Assembly (NCBI RefSeq): GCF_028368935.1
Contig: NZ_JAQNDK010000001.1
Location: 186,001 to 250,000, forward strand
Reading direction: 5' to 3'
DNA length: 64,000 nucleotides
DNA from: Sorangium aterium
Lineage (GTDB): Bacteria; Myxococcota_A; Polyangia; Polyangiales; Polyangiaceae
The notes below the pieces were generated by a model. The model did not search any database and was not told where the DNA came from. It worked only from the letters and a program-made list of their open reading frames with translations. A program made the translations under genes and the position numbers. Of this stretch, positions 8,555 to 17,103 are shown piece after piece (the first letter of the stretch is position 1; each line of letters opens with the position of its first letter).

Positions 8555-8562
8555 TCACCCCG
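8451..8562 (-). repeat. Array of three TGGYCCCATGA-type motifs (IS21-end-like)
   Basis: Three copies of the motif (plus-strand core TCATGGGRYCA preceded by GTCA) have their ATGGG cores at about 8461, 8504 and 8549, spaced 43 and 45 bases. The last copy supplies the stop codon of the tail-cap gene (TGA at 8557-8555). All three point the same way as the arrays at 14.9 and 15.85 kb. Repeated short motifs at an end are typical of IS21-family transposase binding sites, so this may be a transposon-end remnant. Confidence 0.7.
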
Positions 8563-9295
8563 GCGATCGGGGATCCGTGTCGATCACCCACTCTTCCGGG
8601 GAGGGCGGGCTCCCCTCGGTGGGCGAGTTCACGCGGAAGTTGGACTGGACCTTGCGGACGAGGGCGCCCTCCTCCGTGGCGGCTCGGGGGATGCGCACGG
8701 GCGTCACCGTATAGAAGAGCGAAAGTCGGTACGGCTTGTTGGGAAAACCCGCCCAGATTTGATGGATCTGCTCCATGCTCGGCGCGTCCGACAGGACGGG
8801 CAACCGTTCGTTGCCTGTAACGAACAGCACGCCGTTCGGGCTCTTGTCCTCGAGCACGGGGCAGTCGGAGAACAGCCGCTTGAGCTTGCTCACGAGCAGG
8901 AGCTCGTTCTCCGCGTTCTGGGCGTACGGGACCATCATGTAGGAGAGATCGACGGCGAGCGGCGCCGCTCGACGCACGAAGCCGGTCCCCGTTCTCACGA
9001 TCGACGGGGGCTCGTTGATCAGGTAGGGATTGTCGGCTACCCGATACAGATAGACCAGGATAAGCGGAGAGCGCCCCTGCCCTGAATCAGGCTCGTCCGA
9101 GGGAGAGTGATACTTGACCTCCACCCTGTCCACGTCCTCCAGGTCTCCAGGTCGGCGGCCGTGGTAGAGCGAATCATGATCGTCATCAATCGGAGACGCC
9201 GGGCCCGGAGGATCGTTGAGAAATACGTTCTCGCGGATCAGCGTGCCCAGGCTCTCGCTCACCTGGCGGAGCACCCATCCTGCGGGATCTCTCAT
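8555..9295 (-). CDS. Tail cap/terminator protein (DUF4255, Afp16/Pvc16-like)
   Basis: 246 residues. It begins M-R-D-P-A-G-W-V-L-R-Q-V-S-E-S-L-G-T-L-I, then has ILVYLYRVADNPYLIN, LAVDLSYMMVPYAQNAENELLL and LGxx-type C-terminal strands, as in the DUF4255/Pvc16 N-terminal family that caps the distal end of the tube-sheath. ATG 9295 is preferred over longer in-frame starts because a GAGGGAG site lies about nine bases upstream and the family starts here. It follows the ATPase gene by 77 bases, matching the Afp15-Afp16 order. Its extreme C-terminus falls in the repeat array, so the last residues may have been altered by insertion. Confidence 0.85.
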   Translation of the reverse strand: MRDPAGWVLRQVSESLGTLIRENVFLNDPPGPASPIDDDHDSLYHGRRPGDLEDVDRVEVKYHSPSDEPDSGQGRSPLILVYLYRVADNPYLINEPPSIVRTGTGFVRRAAPLAVDLSYMMVPYAQNAENELLLVSKLKRLFSDCPVLEDKSPNGVLFVTGNERLPVLSDAPSMEQIHQIWAGFPNKPYRLSLFYTVTPVRIPRAATEEGALVRKVQSNFRVNSPTEGSPPSPEEWVIDTDPRSPG

Positions 9296-9372
9296 GGTAA
9301 ACCGCTCCCTCGTGCGCGCTCGACCGCGCTTCATGGCCGGCCGATCGATCTTCACCGGCTGTGGGCTGTGAC

Positions 9373-11589
9373 CTAACCGAAGGTCTCGTCCTTCACCACC
9401 TTGCCCATCTTCTGGAATTCGAGCCGCGCCGCCCGGAAGAGGTGCCACATCCCCACCGCCGCTGCTTGCTCCGCCGCGAGCATCGCCGCGGCGAGCGCCA
9501 CGTTCCGGATCGAGCCCCCGGCGAGCTCCAGCCGGGCGCCGAGGCGCTCGAAATCGACGTCGGGATCGAGCGGCGTCTCGGCAGGAAAAGCCCTCTTCCA
9601 GATGGCCGCGCGTTCTTTGGGGCTCGGGAACGGGAAGTCGACGATGAAGGACAGCCGCCGCATGAAGGCCTCATCCATGTTCTTCAAGAGGTTGGTCGCC
9701 AGGATCACCACCCCCTCGTGCGCGTCGATGCGCTGGAGCAGGTAGCTCGTCTCGACGTTCGCATAGCGGTCGTGCGCGTCCCGCACCTCCGTCCGCTTGC
9801 CGAAGAGCGCGTCGGCTTCGTCGAAGAACAGGATCGCGCTCGTGGCCTCGGCCTCGTCGAACAGCTCGCCGAGGTGCTTCTCCGTCTCGCCGATGTATTT
9901 GCTCACCACCTGCGACAGATCGATCTGGTAGAGGTCGAGCTCAAGCTCGCTCGCGATCACCGCCGCGGCCATGGTCTTGCCCGTCCCCGGCGGGCCCGAG
10001 AAGAGGGCCGAGAGCCCCTTGCCCAGCGAGAGCTTGTCATCGAAGCCCCACGAGACAAAAACCTGGTTTCTCTGCTGCATGAACCGGCAGATGGCACGGA
10101 GGAGCTCCCGCCGATCCTCGCGGAGGACAACGTCGTCCCACCGATGCACGAGCGGCACCTTGCGCGCGAGGAAGCTCTGCTTGCCGCCGTGCCGGAGCCT
10201 GCACGCCTGGAGCACATCGGCCGTGCTCATGACAGCGCCCTGTCCGCGCGTGAGACAGAGGGCGCGCGCCGCGGCGACAGCGCCGTGGATCTGCCCGCCG
10301 GTCAAGCGGAAGCGGCTCGTCAGCGCTGCGACGTCGACGGCCATCGCCGGCGCGTCGCCGGCGCGGAGCGCGGCGTTCCACAGCGCTGCCTGCTCGGCCA
10401 TGCGAGGCCGGGGGATCTCCAGGCGAAGGAGCGGACGCCCGCCCAGCGCGCCCGCGGGCGCCCACGGCCCACGCTCCAGAAGGAACACGGGCCCATCGTG
10501 CTCGGCGATCGCCGCCGCCACGGCGAGCTCGAGCGCCTTCCGGTCCGCGGCGCCGAGCGCGCCGGATCCATCCCAGCAAAGCGCCGCGCTCCACAGCCTC
10601 GCCTCGCGCGCGACGAGCGGCAGCGCCGCGCGAAAAGGCGCGTCTCCCTCGGCGAGGAGCGCCTCGAGATCCACAACGAGCACGGGGACGCCGATCTCCC
10701 CGCAAAGGGCCTCGACGAGCGACGTCTTCCCCACGCTCTCCGGCCCCTTCAGCGTCACCACGGGCCACGTCTGCCCCCGATGCGACGCGGCGAGCCGGAG
10801 CAGGCTCGCCTTGGTCTCCTCGGGCAGGAGCAGCTCCTCGAGCCGCGCTCGAGGATGCACGAGCCGCACACCGCGGCCGAGGCGCGGGTCGAGCTCCTCG
10901 CTGCCGAGCAGATACCAGATGATGCGCTCCTCCACCTCGAGCGGGGCGGCCAGGAGCGAGCCTTGCCGGGCGGCGGCATCGAGGCCGCGGAGCAGACCAT
11001 GGCGCACGAGCGGGGCGCGCGGCGCGAAATGGCGTCGCGCGGCGAGGCGCTCCTCGAACGAAGCAGCGAGCAGGAAGAGCCCGATGTTCACCGTCGGGCG
11101 CTTGCGCGTGATATCGTCGTTGAGGTACGCAAAGAGGCGCTCGTAGCGAAGGTCGATCTCGGGCGCGAGCGCGAGCAGGAGCACATCCAGGTCGAAGCGC
11201 GTCAGCCCGAACCGCTCGGCGAGCGCCACGAGGCGAAGATGGACGCCGCGCCTCCCGCTCTCCGCCGCGCGGCGCGAAAGCACGGCGGCCTGCCTCTCGA
11301 TCGCCTCTTTGACCGCGATCACCTCCGGCCCCTCGGGCCCGGTCGTCCAGTGGGGCTCGCCCGGCGCCCGATCGAGCAGCGCGTCGATCTCGGCCTCGGA
11401 GATGGTAAGGCCGGGGAGCGAATCCTCCTCTGCCACGAGACGTGCCTGAGCGACGCCGAGGCGCACCATCCGATCGACGCGGTCGAGCTCGGCCATGAGG
11501 TGATCGAGCGACCGCGCGAAGGGCGCATCGCCCGCTGGGTCCGGGGCGCCTTCCGGCTCTTCTGCGATGTTGTGATGCGGCTCCAGCAT
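9373..11589 (-). CDS. AAA+ ATPase of eCIS (Afp15/Pvc15-like)
   Basis: 738 residues. The C-terminal AAA+ module has Walker A GPPGTGKT (about residues 532-539), Walker B ILFFDEADA (about 586-594), a sensor-like VVILATNLLKNMDEAFMRRL and the arginine pair after it. An upstream degenerate P-loop, GPESVGKT (~residue 282), marks a first, probably inactive AAA domain, as in Afp15-type ATPases needed for particle assembly. ATG 11589 is taken as start; TTG 11631 would add 14 residues, and neither has a good ribosome site. On the minus strand it precedes the tail cap gene. Confidence 0.9.
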   Translation of the reverse strand: MLEPHHNIAEEPEGAPDPAGDAPFARSLDHLMAELDRVDRMVRLGVAQARLVAEEDSLPGLTISEAEIDALLDRAPGEPHWTTGPEGPEVIAVKEAIERQAAVLSRRAAESGRRGVHLRLVALAERFGLTRFDLDVLLLALAPEIDLRYERLFAYLNDDITRKRPTVNIGLFLLAASFEERLAARRHFAPRAPLVRHGLLRGLDAAARQGSLLAAPLEVEERIIWYLLGSEELDPRLGRGVRLVHPRARLEELLLPEETKASLLRLAASHRGQTWPVVTLKGPESVGKTSLVEALCGEIGVPVLVVDLEALLAEGDAPFRAALPLVAREARLWSAALCWDGSGALGAADRKALELAVAAAIAEHDGPVFLLERGPWAPAGALGGRPLLRLEIPRPRMAEQAALWNAALRAGDAPAMAVDVAALTSRFRLTGGQIHGAVAAARALCLTRGQGAVMSTADVLQACRLRHGGKQSFLARKVPLVHRWDDVVLREDRRELLRAICRFMQQRNQVFVSWGFDDKLSLGKGLSALFSGPPGTGKTMAAAVIASELELDLYQIDLSQVVSKYIGETEKHLGELFDEAEATSAILFFDEADALFGKRTEVRDAHDRYANVETSYLLQRIDAHEGVVILATNLLKNMDEAFMRRLSFIVDFPFPSPKERAAIWKRAFPAETPLDPDVDFERLGARLELAGGSIRNVALAAAMLAAEQAAAVGMWHLFRAARLEFQKMGKVVKDETFG

Positions 11590-11895
11590 AGAAGAGGCGG
11601 TCGTCGTGGGACGCGGGGCGGCTCGCTCCAAGCTCTTGGGCTCGCTCCGTGGCTCTCATATTCACCCGGGTAGGGGGCGAGGCGCAATAGAGGGATCGGC
11701 AGAAGCGGCGCTGCCATGTAACTTTTCGGCTGACCCATGATCCTGACGACCGGCTGGCCCCATGAGGCTGCATAAATGGGGCTCAAGTGGCCCCATGAGG
11801 CTCATGACAGACAGAGTCCACGCTTGAGTGTCGAAAGCCCCTGCGTCATCACGGATCTTCGCCTGTGATTGCGGTCGAGGAGTACGGCTGTAGTG
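11590..11895. other. Gap between cargo gene and ATPase gene
   Basis: The 306-base gap contains the inverted motif array. No coding signal is seen. The ATPase promoter presumably lies here. Confidence 0.6.
11731..11806 (+). repeat. Inverted array of TGRCCCATGA motifs upstream of the ATPase gene
   Basis: Three motifs on the plus strand start at about 11731 (TGACCCATGATCCTGACG), 11755 and 11788 (both TGGCCCCATGAGG), spaced 24 and 33 bases. Orientation is opposite to the arrays at 8.45, 14.9 and 15.85 kb. With the array ending at 14938 it forms a pair of inwardly facing ends around the two cargo genes. It is also within the upstream region of the ATPase gene, so a regulatory role cannot be excluded. 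Confidence 0.75.
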
Positions 11896-13191
11896 CTAGT
11901 ACCTCTGCCGCCGGACGAGCTCTATCGCTTTCTTCTTCGCTTCCTTGGGCGGGAGGACGAGGATCTCCTTGAAGAAACTCTCCTGCTGCTCACGCGGGAG
12001 CGAATCGAGGAGCCTCTCAAGCATCTTGAGGCTGGTCAGCAGCTCCTCGTCGACGACGGTCCGCTTCCCGCCATACTCTGCGGGCGCCTTCGCGCCGAAC
12101 AGCTTCGACGCTTTCTGCCCGCCCGTGGCCGAGAGCTTCATGGTTTGATCCTCGGCGCCGCTCGAGGCCGTGTGCGCCGTGCCGTACATGTTCGCGGTCA
12201 GGGGGGCCGACCCTTCCAGGCCGACCATTAGGGCCATCGTGTCGCCCCTCACGTGCTTGTTCATGTAGATGTGGCCGTGCTGATTCTTCCTGGGGATGGC
12301 CACGAGCTGGCGCTTCCGGAGGTACTCTCCGGTCGCGGGGTCGATCGGGTGGCCGCCGGGGCCGATGATGTCCCCCTTCACGTTGCGGTTCCCGATGCCC
12401 CCCAGCGGGACGTTCACGCCCCTGTGCCGGCGCAGACCCATCTGCGCGTGGAATGGGAGCTTCAGCTCCTCGACGCGCCTCGTCCCGTCCTTGCGCCTCT
12501 CGCCGACCTTCGTCGCGTGGGAGGCGAACCCGCGCCAGGCGCTCTTGTCCAGCACGTCGCGGCCATCCTGCGAAGGTCCGCGCCCCAGGTAGTCATAGAA
12601 GGCCTCGCCCAGGCCCTTCTTCTCCTGGATCTCGAAGAGTTGCCGCTGCCCGTGACCGAGGACGCTCGCCAGCGGCCACGGATATTCGGTCACCATGTCC
12701 TCGGACTTCGACAGATCGGGGTTGTTCCGCGTCGACATATCCACCCCGCCGAGCGCCATGGTCAGGTGGAGCCGTCGCATGAACTTCTGCTTCGCGAGCG
12801 TCATCTCCGCGGACGCCTCCAGCTTCTGCCTCGCACTGGCGCTCATGCTCTTGTCCGACCCCTTGGGATCGGCGAACATCGTCTGGAACATGACCGCCGG
12901 GTCAATCTCGTTGAGCTGGCGCACCATGAAGTCCTCTTCGGACTCGGTGTGCTCGCCGTCCGGCCCTTTTCTGCGCCCCTTCCAGGTCTCTTCATCCACC
13001 GCCCATGGGTCCTTGGCGGCCGCCGCTTGTCCGTCGGGCAGCCGCTGGATCAGGTGCCGCGTCGCGCGGTTGCCAATCTTCGCCTGGAGCTGCAAGACCG
13101 GGTGAACCGGGGGCGGGGCCGCCGGGGCGGCCGCTACCGCCGCCTTTCGAACGGTGGCTGCTCGGGCTGCTGCCGTCTGTCTCTGTGCCAT
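11896..13191 (-). CDS. Putative eCIS cargo/effector of unknown activity
   Basis: 431 residues. After a flexible Ala-rich leader (residues 1-30) there is the motif [21 protein letters not shown], shared almost exactly with the neighbouring DUF4157 protein; such 'LQxxIGNRAxxxLIQ' leaders are common in eCIS-associated proteins. No DUF4157 HExxH is present. The body is helical up to ~residue 200, then a mixed domain with HGHIYMNKHVRGDTMALMVG and NMYGTAHTASSG, ending in a helical, Lys-rich tail. The activity is not recognised. It lies immediately downstream of the nuclease-like gene and upstream of the ATPase, in the same orientation. A cargo or toxin role is inferred from the leader and the locus. 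Confidence 0.65.
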   Translation of the reverse strand: MAQRQTAAARAATVRKAAVAAAPAAPPPVHPVLQLQAKIGNRATRHLIQRLPDGQAAAAKDPWAVDEETWKGRRKGPDGEHTESEEDFMVRQLNEIDPAVMFQTMFADPKGSDKSMSASARQKLEASAEMTLAKQKFMRRLHLTMALGGVDMSTRNNPDLSKSEDMVTEYPWPLASVLGHGQRQLFEIQEKKGLGEAFYDYLGRGPSQDGRDVLDKSAWRGFASHATKVGERRKDGTRRVEELKLPFHAQMGLRRHRGVNVPLGGIGNRNVKGDIIGPGGHPIDPATGEYLRKRQLVAIPRKNQHGHIYMNKHVRGDTMALMVGLEGSAPLTANMYGTAHTASSGAEDQTMKLSATGGQKASKLFGAKAPAEYGGKRTVVDEELLTSLKMLERLLDSLPREQQESFFKEILVLPPKEAKKKAIELVRRQRY

Positions 13192-13289
13192 CTAACGCAC
13201 CTCGTCTCCAGGTTCGACGCTATTGAAGTGGTTCACGTTGATGCAGGAATCCTCCACGGTCCATCGACTTTGCCTTTGGTTGCATGCTG

Positions 13290-14735
13290 TCACACCGCGA
13301 GCTTGAAGCCGCCTCGGCTGCGAGTGATACGCCGGTTCTTTATGGCCCGTTTCAACGCAACCTTGAGCGCTCCGGGCTTGAGCTGAGGAGTGCTGGCGCC
13401 TCGATTTGCGTTGATGTGGTTCAGGATGTCCTTGAAAGGGTGCGTCGGCCCGAGGGCTTTGATCGCGCCGATCACCTCTTTCTCCAGAGGGCTCACCTTC
13501 GTCACATTTGGCACGCTCGGATAGGGCGGCACATTGTCTACGCGGTGCTTCGTCAGCTCGTTGGGGCCACCCTGCTGCTCCGGCCAGGGGTGGTTCTTGC
13601 CCGCGATGTCCTTGCGGATGGGCTTGAGGGTGATCTCCAGCCCGGAAGCCAGCTTCTTCTCGCTCGGGTCGTACGGAACGCTCCCGCTCGGGCTGGGAGG
13701 CAGGACCGTGACCGTGTACTCTGCCCCGTGCTGGTAGCGGGAGTCGCCCAGCCGGCTCCCTGGCCTGATCTGATCCGCAATTTGCGCGAGGGCCTTGACT
13801 TTCCCTTCCACGCCACGGTGCCTCTTGTTGGCGTCCGAGCTCAGCACGGTCAGGTTCTGGTTCTCGCCCCGCCCGCCCATGTTGTCGTTGAGCAGATGCC
13901 CCGCGATGTACCGAGGCTTCCCGCCCACGATCTTACCGACCTTCTTGATGATGGTCGGGGTGTCCGCGTTGGGCTTGGACCCATATTTCCATTCGCTTTC
14001 CGCGCCGATCTCGGCTTCCATCCTGGTGCCCCCGTAGTAGGGGCTTGGCTTTCCCCAGGTGGCTTTGACCGGGAACCGCTGGACGGCCGCGTCGGCTGGG
14101 GGGGTAGCTGAGTGTCCCTCTGTCCTCCCCACCCCCGCAGACACCCACGGCCCGCCGGCCTTCCCCCGCGCCGCCCTGGCCCCCATCGCGTCGGCCTCGG
14201 CCTCCAGTGCCGGGTCATCATTGAGCGCCACCCCCTTCATCTGTGCCGTCGCCCGCACGCGCCCCGCCCGCTGCTGCACCACGTGCGCGAGCTCGTGCCC
14301 GAGCAGTTCCTGTCCCCGCGTCGTCTCCGGCGCCCAGCGCCCCGGCGCCACGTGGATGTCGCTCCCCTGGGTGTATGCCGCCGCCCCCAGCGCCGTCGCG
14401 CGCGGCGAGCCCGGGTGTACCCGCACGTCCGAGAAGCCGGCGCCGAAAGCACCCTCCATCTTCTGCTGCACCGCCTCCGGCAGCGGCCGGCCCGACGTCG
14501 ACGCGGGCACGTCGCGCTCGGTCTCCGCAGGCGCTCGCCCGGCGGACAGCCGCTGGATCACGTGCCGCGTCGCGCGGTTGCCGATCCTCGCCTGGAGCTG
14601 CAGCACAGGGTAAGCCGCGAACGGGGCCGCCGGGGCTCCCCGGGCCGCCGGCGCCGCTTCTGGGACCGGCCTCGCAATCGTCGGTGCGCGGTTCACGGCA
14701 GAAGCGCCTTCGCGGCGGATGGCTTGCTTGCTCAT
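13290..14735 (-). CDS. DUF4157 eCIS cargo with nuclease-like and linker-histone-like domains
   Basis: 481 residues in four parts. Residues 43-63 carry the [21 protein letters not shown] leader. Residues ~84-160 are a DUF4157 (eCIS core) domain with the metallopeptidase-like motif G-H-E-L-A-H (147-151). Residues ~275-310 have [18 protein letters not shown] followed by a conserved N-K-R-H, resembling beta-beta-alpha/His-Asn nucleases found at toxin C-termini. Residues ~415-481 resemble a linker-histone H1/H5 winged helix ([24 protein letters not shown], then [10 protein letters not shown]). DUF4157 proteins are typical eCIS cargo. The activity on DNA is inferred, not shown. It is the first gene of the minus-strand locus, 98 bases before the next cargo gene. 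Confidence 0.75.
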   Translation of the reverse strand: MSKQAIRREGASAVNRAPTIARPVPEAAPAARGAPAAPFAAYPVLQLQARIGNRATRHVIQRLSAGRAPAETERDVPASTSGRPLPEAVQQKMEGAFGAGFSDVRVHPGSPRATALGAAAYTQGSDIHVAPGRWAPETTRGQELLGHELAHVVQQRAGRVRATAQMKGVALNDDPALEAEADAMGARAARGKAGGPWVSAGVGRTEGHSATPPADAAVQRFPVKATWGKPSPYYGGTRMEAEIGAESEWKYGSKPNADTPTIIKKVGKIVGGKPRYIAGHLLNDNMGGRGENQNLTVLSSDANKRHRGVEGKVKALAQIADQIRPGSRLGDSRYQHGAEYTVTVLPPSPSGSVPYDPSEKKLASGLEITLKPIRKDIAGKNHPWPEQQGGPNELTKHRVDNVPPYPSVPNVTKVSPLEKEVIGAIKALGPTHPFKDILNHINANRGASTPQLKPGALKVALKRAIKNRRITRSRGGFKLAV

Positions 14736-15146
14736 GGGGTATCGGGAGCCTATCGGGGATAGGAAGGCAAACGGCTTGTCGAGTCAAGCGGCCTCGCCCG
14801 GAGCTACGATAGCGCTCGAGCCACGAGGTATCCAGCTCGCCCGTGCGCATGTCCGCCGTGTCAACACAAATCCGTGCGCGCTCAGCACACCAATATTCAG
14901 AGTGATGGGGCCGCCCCTCTTTCAGCGTCATGGGGCCAGCGAGACAGGCCAGGAAAGAAGAAGCGCATGTCTATTGGTTCTTCGCTCTCCTGGAGCTCGG
15001 AGGATTGCCCACCACCACGCGCATCATCCAGCCTGCGCCACCGTCTGAGAATCGACGGAGAGGTGCCCCGGGGGGCGGCTCCCCCGGGCCCCTCGCCGGA
15101 GGCGGACAGTGCGAGTTCCGCCTCCGGCTCTTCCGCGGATCCCCGG
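14736..15146. other. Gap between DUF4157 gene and IstA fragment
   Basis: Apart from the motif pair at 14899-14938 no gene is recognised in these 411 bases. The 14939-15146 part may be unidentifiable remnant of the IS21-like element or its target. Confidence 0.5.
14899..14938 (-). repeat. Pair of TGGCCCCATGA-type motifs upstream of the DUF4157 gene
   Basis: Two plus-strand cores, GTGATGGGGCC (ATG at 14905) and GTCATGGGGCCA (ATG at 14930), are 25 bases apart. The outer edge ends in CA at 14938, which would be the 5'-TG terminus of an IS21-like end read on the minus strand. It faces the opposite way to the array at 11731. Confidence 0.7.
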
Positions 15147-15650
15147 TCAGAGCTCGTCAGGATGTTCCTGTTCGTCACGGCCGCTGACCGCGCTCTGGGC
15201 GAGCGCCTCGCTGGCCGGGGGCGCCTCCCTCGCGGACACCCCTGAAGGCCGCTCGCGCCAGCCGAGCTCCCTGTGCGCGAACCGCCGCAGCGTGCTGTAT
15301 GTCACCTGCACGCCCTCGAGCGCCAATCGCTTCTGCACGCGGACCAGCTGTAACGGCTTTGGGCCCATGAGCCACCCTTCGATTTGAGCGCGGCGAGATT
15401 CGAGCGTCTGCCACGCCGATGACGGCGGGGGGTGCGGGCGCGCCTGCACCTTCCGCGCGACCTCGGCGACGAGCTCGTCGCTTATATCGCTCCGCGGTTC
15501 GATCCCGCATCGGCGCGCTGTCTCGATGTACCGGAGCGCCGTTTTTCGATCGACCACGCCGGCGCGTGCGATCTGCCGGGCGCTCTGCCCTTCCTGCCAG
15601 CGATGGATTACGCCTCGTACATCCGTCATGCTCAGCTGTCTAAAGCTCAT
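15147..15650 (-). pseudogene. Truncated IS21-family transposase (IstA N-terminus)
   Basis: 167 residues matching only the start of IstA-type transposases: a helix-turn-helix (VIHRWQEGQSARQIARAGVV, then RKTALRYIETA), a second DNA-binding part (VRVQKRLALEGVQVTYSTLRRFAHRELGW) and the linker RERPSGVSAREAPP. The sequence breaks off there; the DDE catalytic domain and IstB are missing. The remaining ~20 residues are unrelated read-through. The upstream side carries a full motif array ending at 15962, as expected for the istA-proximal end. Confidence 0.8.
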
Positions 15651-15849
15651 TTGTATCTCCCAAGAGCGGCGTGAGCGGACGGAGGCCCGTCTCCGGACCT
15701 CGACCGCCAGCGGTGCGCGTCAGTCCGCGTCAGCGCTGAATCACTTCTTGTGCCGCCCAGTTAGCAACGCGTTGAAGATCGCGCTTGCCGGGGTGAGATC
15801 AGCGATCGGCGTGGAGATTGCAAGCCGTCTAGAGTGTTGATCGCCACGC

Positions 15850-15962
15850 ACATGGGACCAGCCTGCGGCGTTTTTTCCACCCTTATGGGGCCAGTCGCGA
15901 GGTGGCGTGACATAAGTTCGCCAGGGTCATGGGGCCGGCAGATCGCCAGGATCATGGGGCCA
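15850..15962 (-). mobile_element. IS21-like terminal repeat array (istA-proximal end)
   Basis: Four copies of a ~22-base motif, consensus on the minus strand TGGCCCCATGAYCCTGGCGA, have plus-strand ATGGG cores at 15852, 15885, 15929 and 15954. The best two copies differ by only a few bases. The outer copy would put the element terminus (5'-TG) at 15962. It lies about 200 bases upstream of the IstA fragment, the normal layout of an IS21-family end. The other terminus and most of the element are gone. Confidence 0.7.
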
Positions 15963-16364
15963 CCCTGGCGCGGATGACCCAGGGCTTGACGACCGAGAGC
16001 AAGGACATGGATCCGACCGGCGGCGCGGGTCGCCCTGTATGTCAGAGTCGCCCTGTATGTCAGAGAGGATGCCGTCTCCTCGGTCCGGCAGTCCGGCCTG
16101 TGGAGTTCAGGAGATCGCGATCAGGGCGAGCCCGGATAGCTCGCTTGAGGCCGCCGTACGAGGAGGCGTTTCGAGAAAGATGGTCCAGCGGATGGCCGGG
16201 CTGGGCGCCCTCGCCGCGACGCCAAGCAAGTCGGTGTCCCGCAGCCCGCCGTGTCGAGGTGGCTGCGCGAGGCCCATCGTCTGATGGTATCAGTTATCTC
16301 AAGACCACCGTTCGCGGTCGTTTCCACTTTCTGTAGGTGATCGTCGAGCGCGGCGGTGGCCGAC
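15963..16364. other. Non-coding debris with an 18-bp tandem repeat
   Basis: No convincing gene. A perfect two-copy repeat of GTCGCCCTGTATGTCAGA stands at 16029-16064. The composition is mixed and the frames are short, consistent with eroded mobile DNA. Confidence 0.5.
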
Positions 16365-16535
16365 TCTACCGCGACATACTTGATCGACACGCTCGGCTAG
16401 CAGACAGGGGACTGGACGCGACGGCCGCTGACCGAAGGCCAGGTCGCCTATGCCGCGCTGGACGCGGAGGTGCTGGTGCAGCTGTACGACGACTTCGAGG
16501 GGGCGAGGCTACAGGGAGAGACGCGCGCTTGGCAC
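16365..16535 (+). pseudogene. Remnant of an RNase D-like 3'-5' exonuclease domain
   Basis: A frame reads G-D-W-T-R-R-P-L-T-E-G-Q, then VAYAALDAEVLVQLYDDF, which is the last exonuclease motif region (YxxxD, 'RPLteeQlaYAAlDA') of RNase D/DnaQ-like proteins. Just upstream, the same frame gives STATYLIDTLG and a TAG stop at 16398. No start or N-terminal exonuclease motifs remain. The frame runs on to 16715 into unrelated sequence. Confidence 0.5.
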
Positions 16536-16733
16536 AACCGCCGGGCGGCGGATCCGATGCACAGTCCTGAGGACATCGAGCTCACGATGGCGATAAAGAG
16601 GGCTGCTGATCTAGTAAGCCGTGTCTTCGCGGTTCAGCTGCTCTGCAAGAACGGACATGGATCAGGCTACGGCGGTGATGGCGTGTCGTTCACCATCCCC
16701 GTGGTCAACGACTGAGAAGCGGAGCTCGAACGC

Positions 16734-17096
16734 GTGAAGATCTCCGAGCGCACGCACGAGCACCTGCTCACCAAAGCCCTCTCGGAAGAGCTGATCCTGG
16801 CGGTGCTCAAACAGCCACGCCATCGGCTCGCGGAGCGAGCCAAGCTGACGACGTCCGACGTCCCTCAGCTCGAAAAGGAAGCGGTGCGGCTCCGGACGGA
16901 GAGGAGCCGCCTGGTGCAAGCCCTCGCCAGCACCGACCAGAAGCACCGCAACCCCGAGGATGCCCGGCAGGTCCTCGCCCCCCTCTTCGAGACTCCCTTG
17001 AACGTCACGCCCGTCGAGACCGCCGAGGGGAGGTGCTTCTGGATCGAGGGCGCCGCGGTGGTCGGGCGGATGCTCGCGACCGATGCGGGATGTCTT
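16734..17096 (+). pseudogene. Possible C-terminal remnant of a site-specific recombinase
   Basis: About 120 residues: a helical, charged segment (RLAERAKLTTSDVPQLEKEAVRLRTERSRL), then LAPLFETPLNVTPVETAEGRCFWIEG. This resembles the coiled-coil plus beta tail at the end of some large serine recombinases/resolvases. It has no catalytic domain and no obvious start (GTG at 16734 with no ribosome site), and the frame runs into the tRNA gene. The family assignment is tentative. Confidence 0.35.
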
Positions 17097-17103
17097 AACT
17101 CTG

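Noticed and set aside
9361-11673. A 770-codon plus-strand reading frame opposite the ATPase gene.
   Set aside because: It mirrors the codon-position bias of the real minus-strand gene; no family motifs, no ribosome site, and all AAA+ motifs are on the minus strand.
16121-16390. An 89-codon minus-strand frame starting M-S-I-K-Y-V in the mobile debris.
   Set aside because: No family resemblance; it overlaps the RNase D-like remnant on the other strand.
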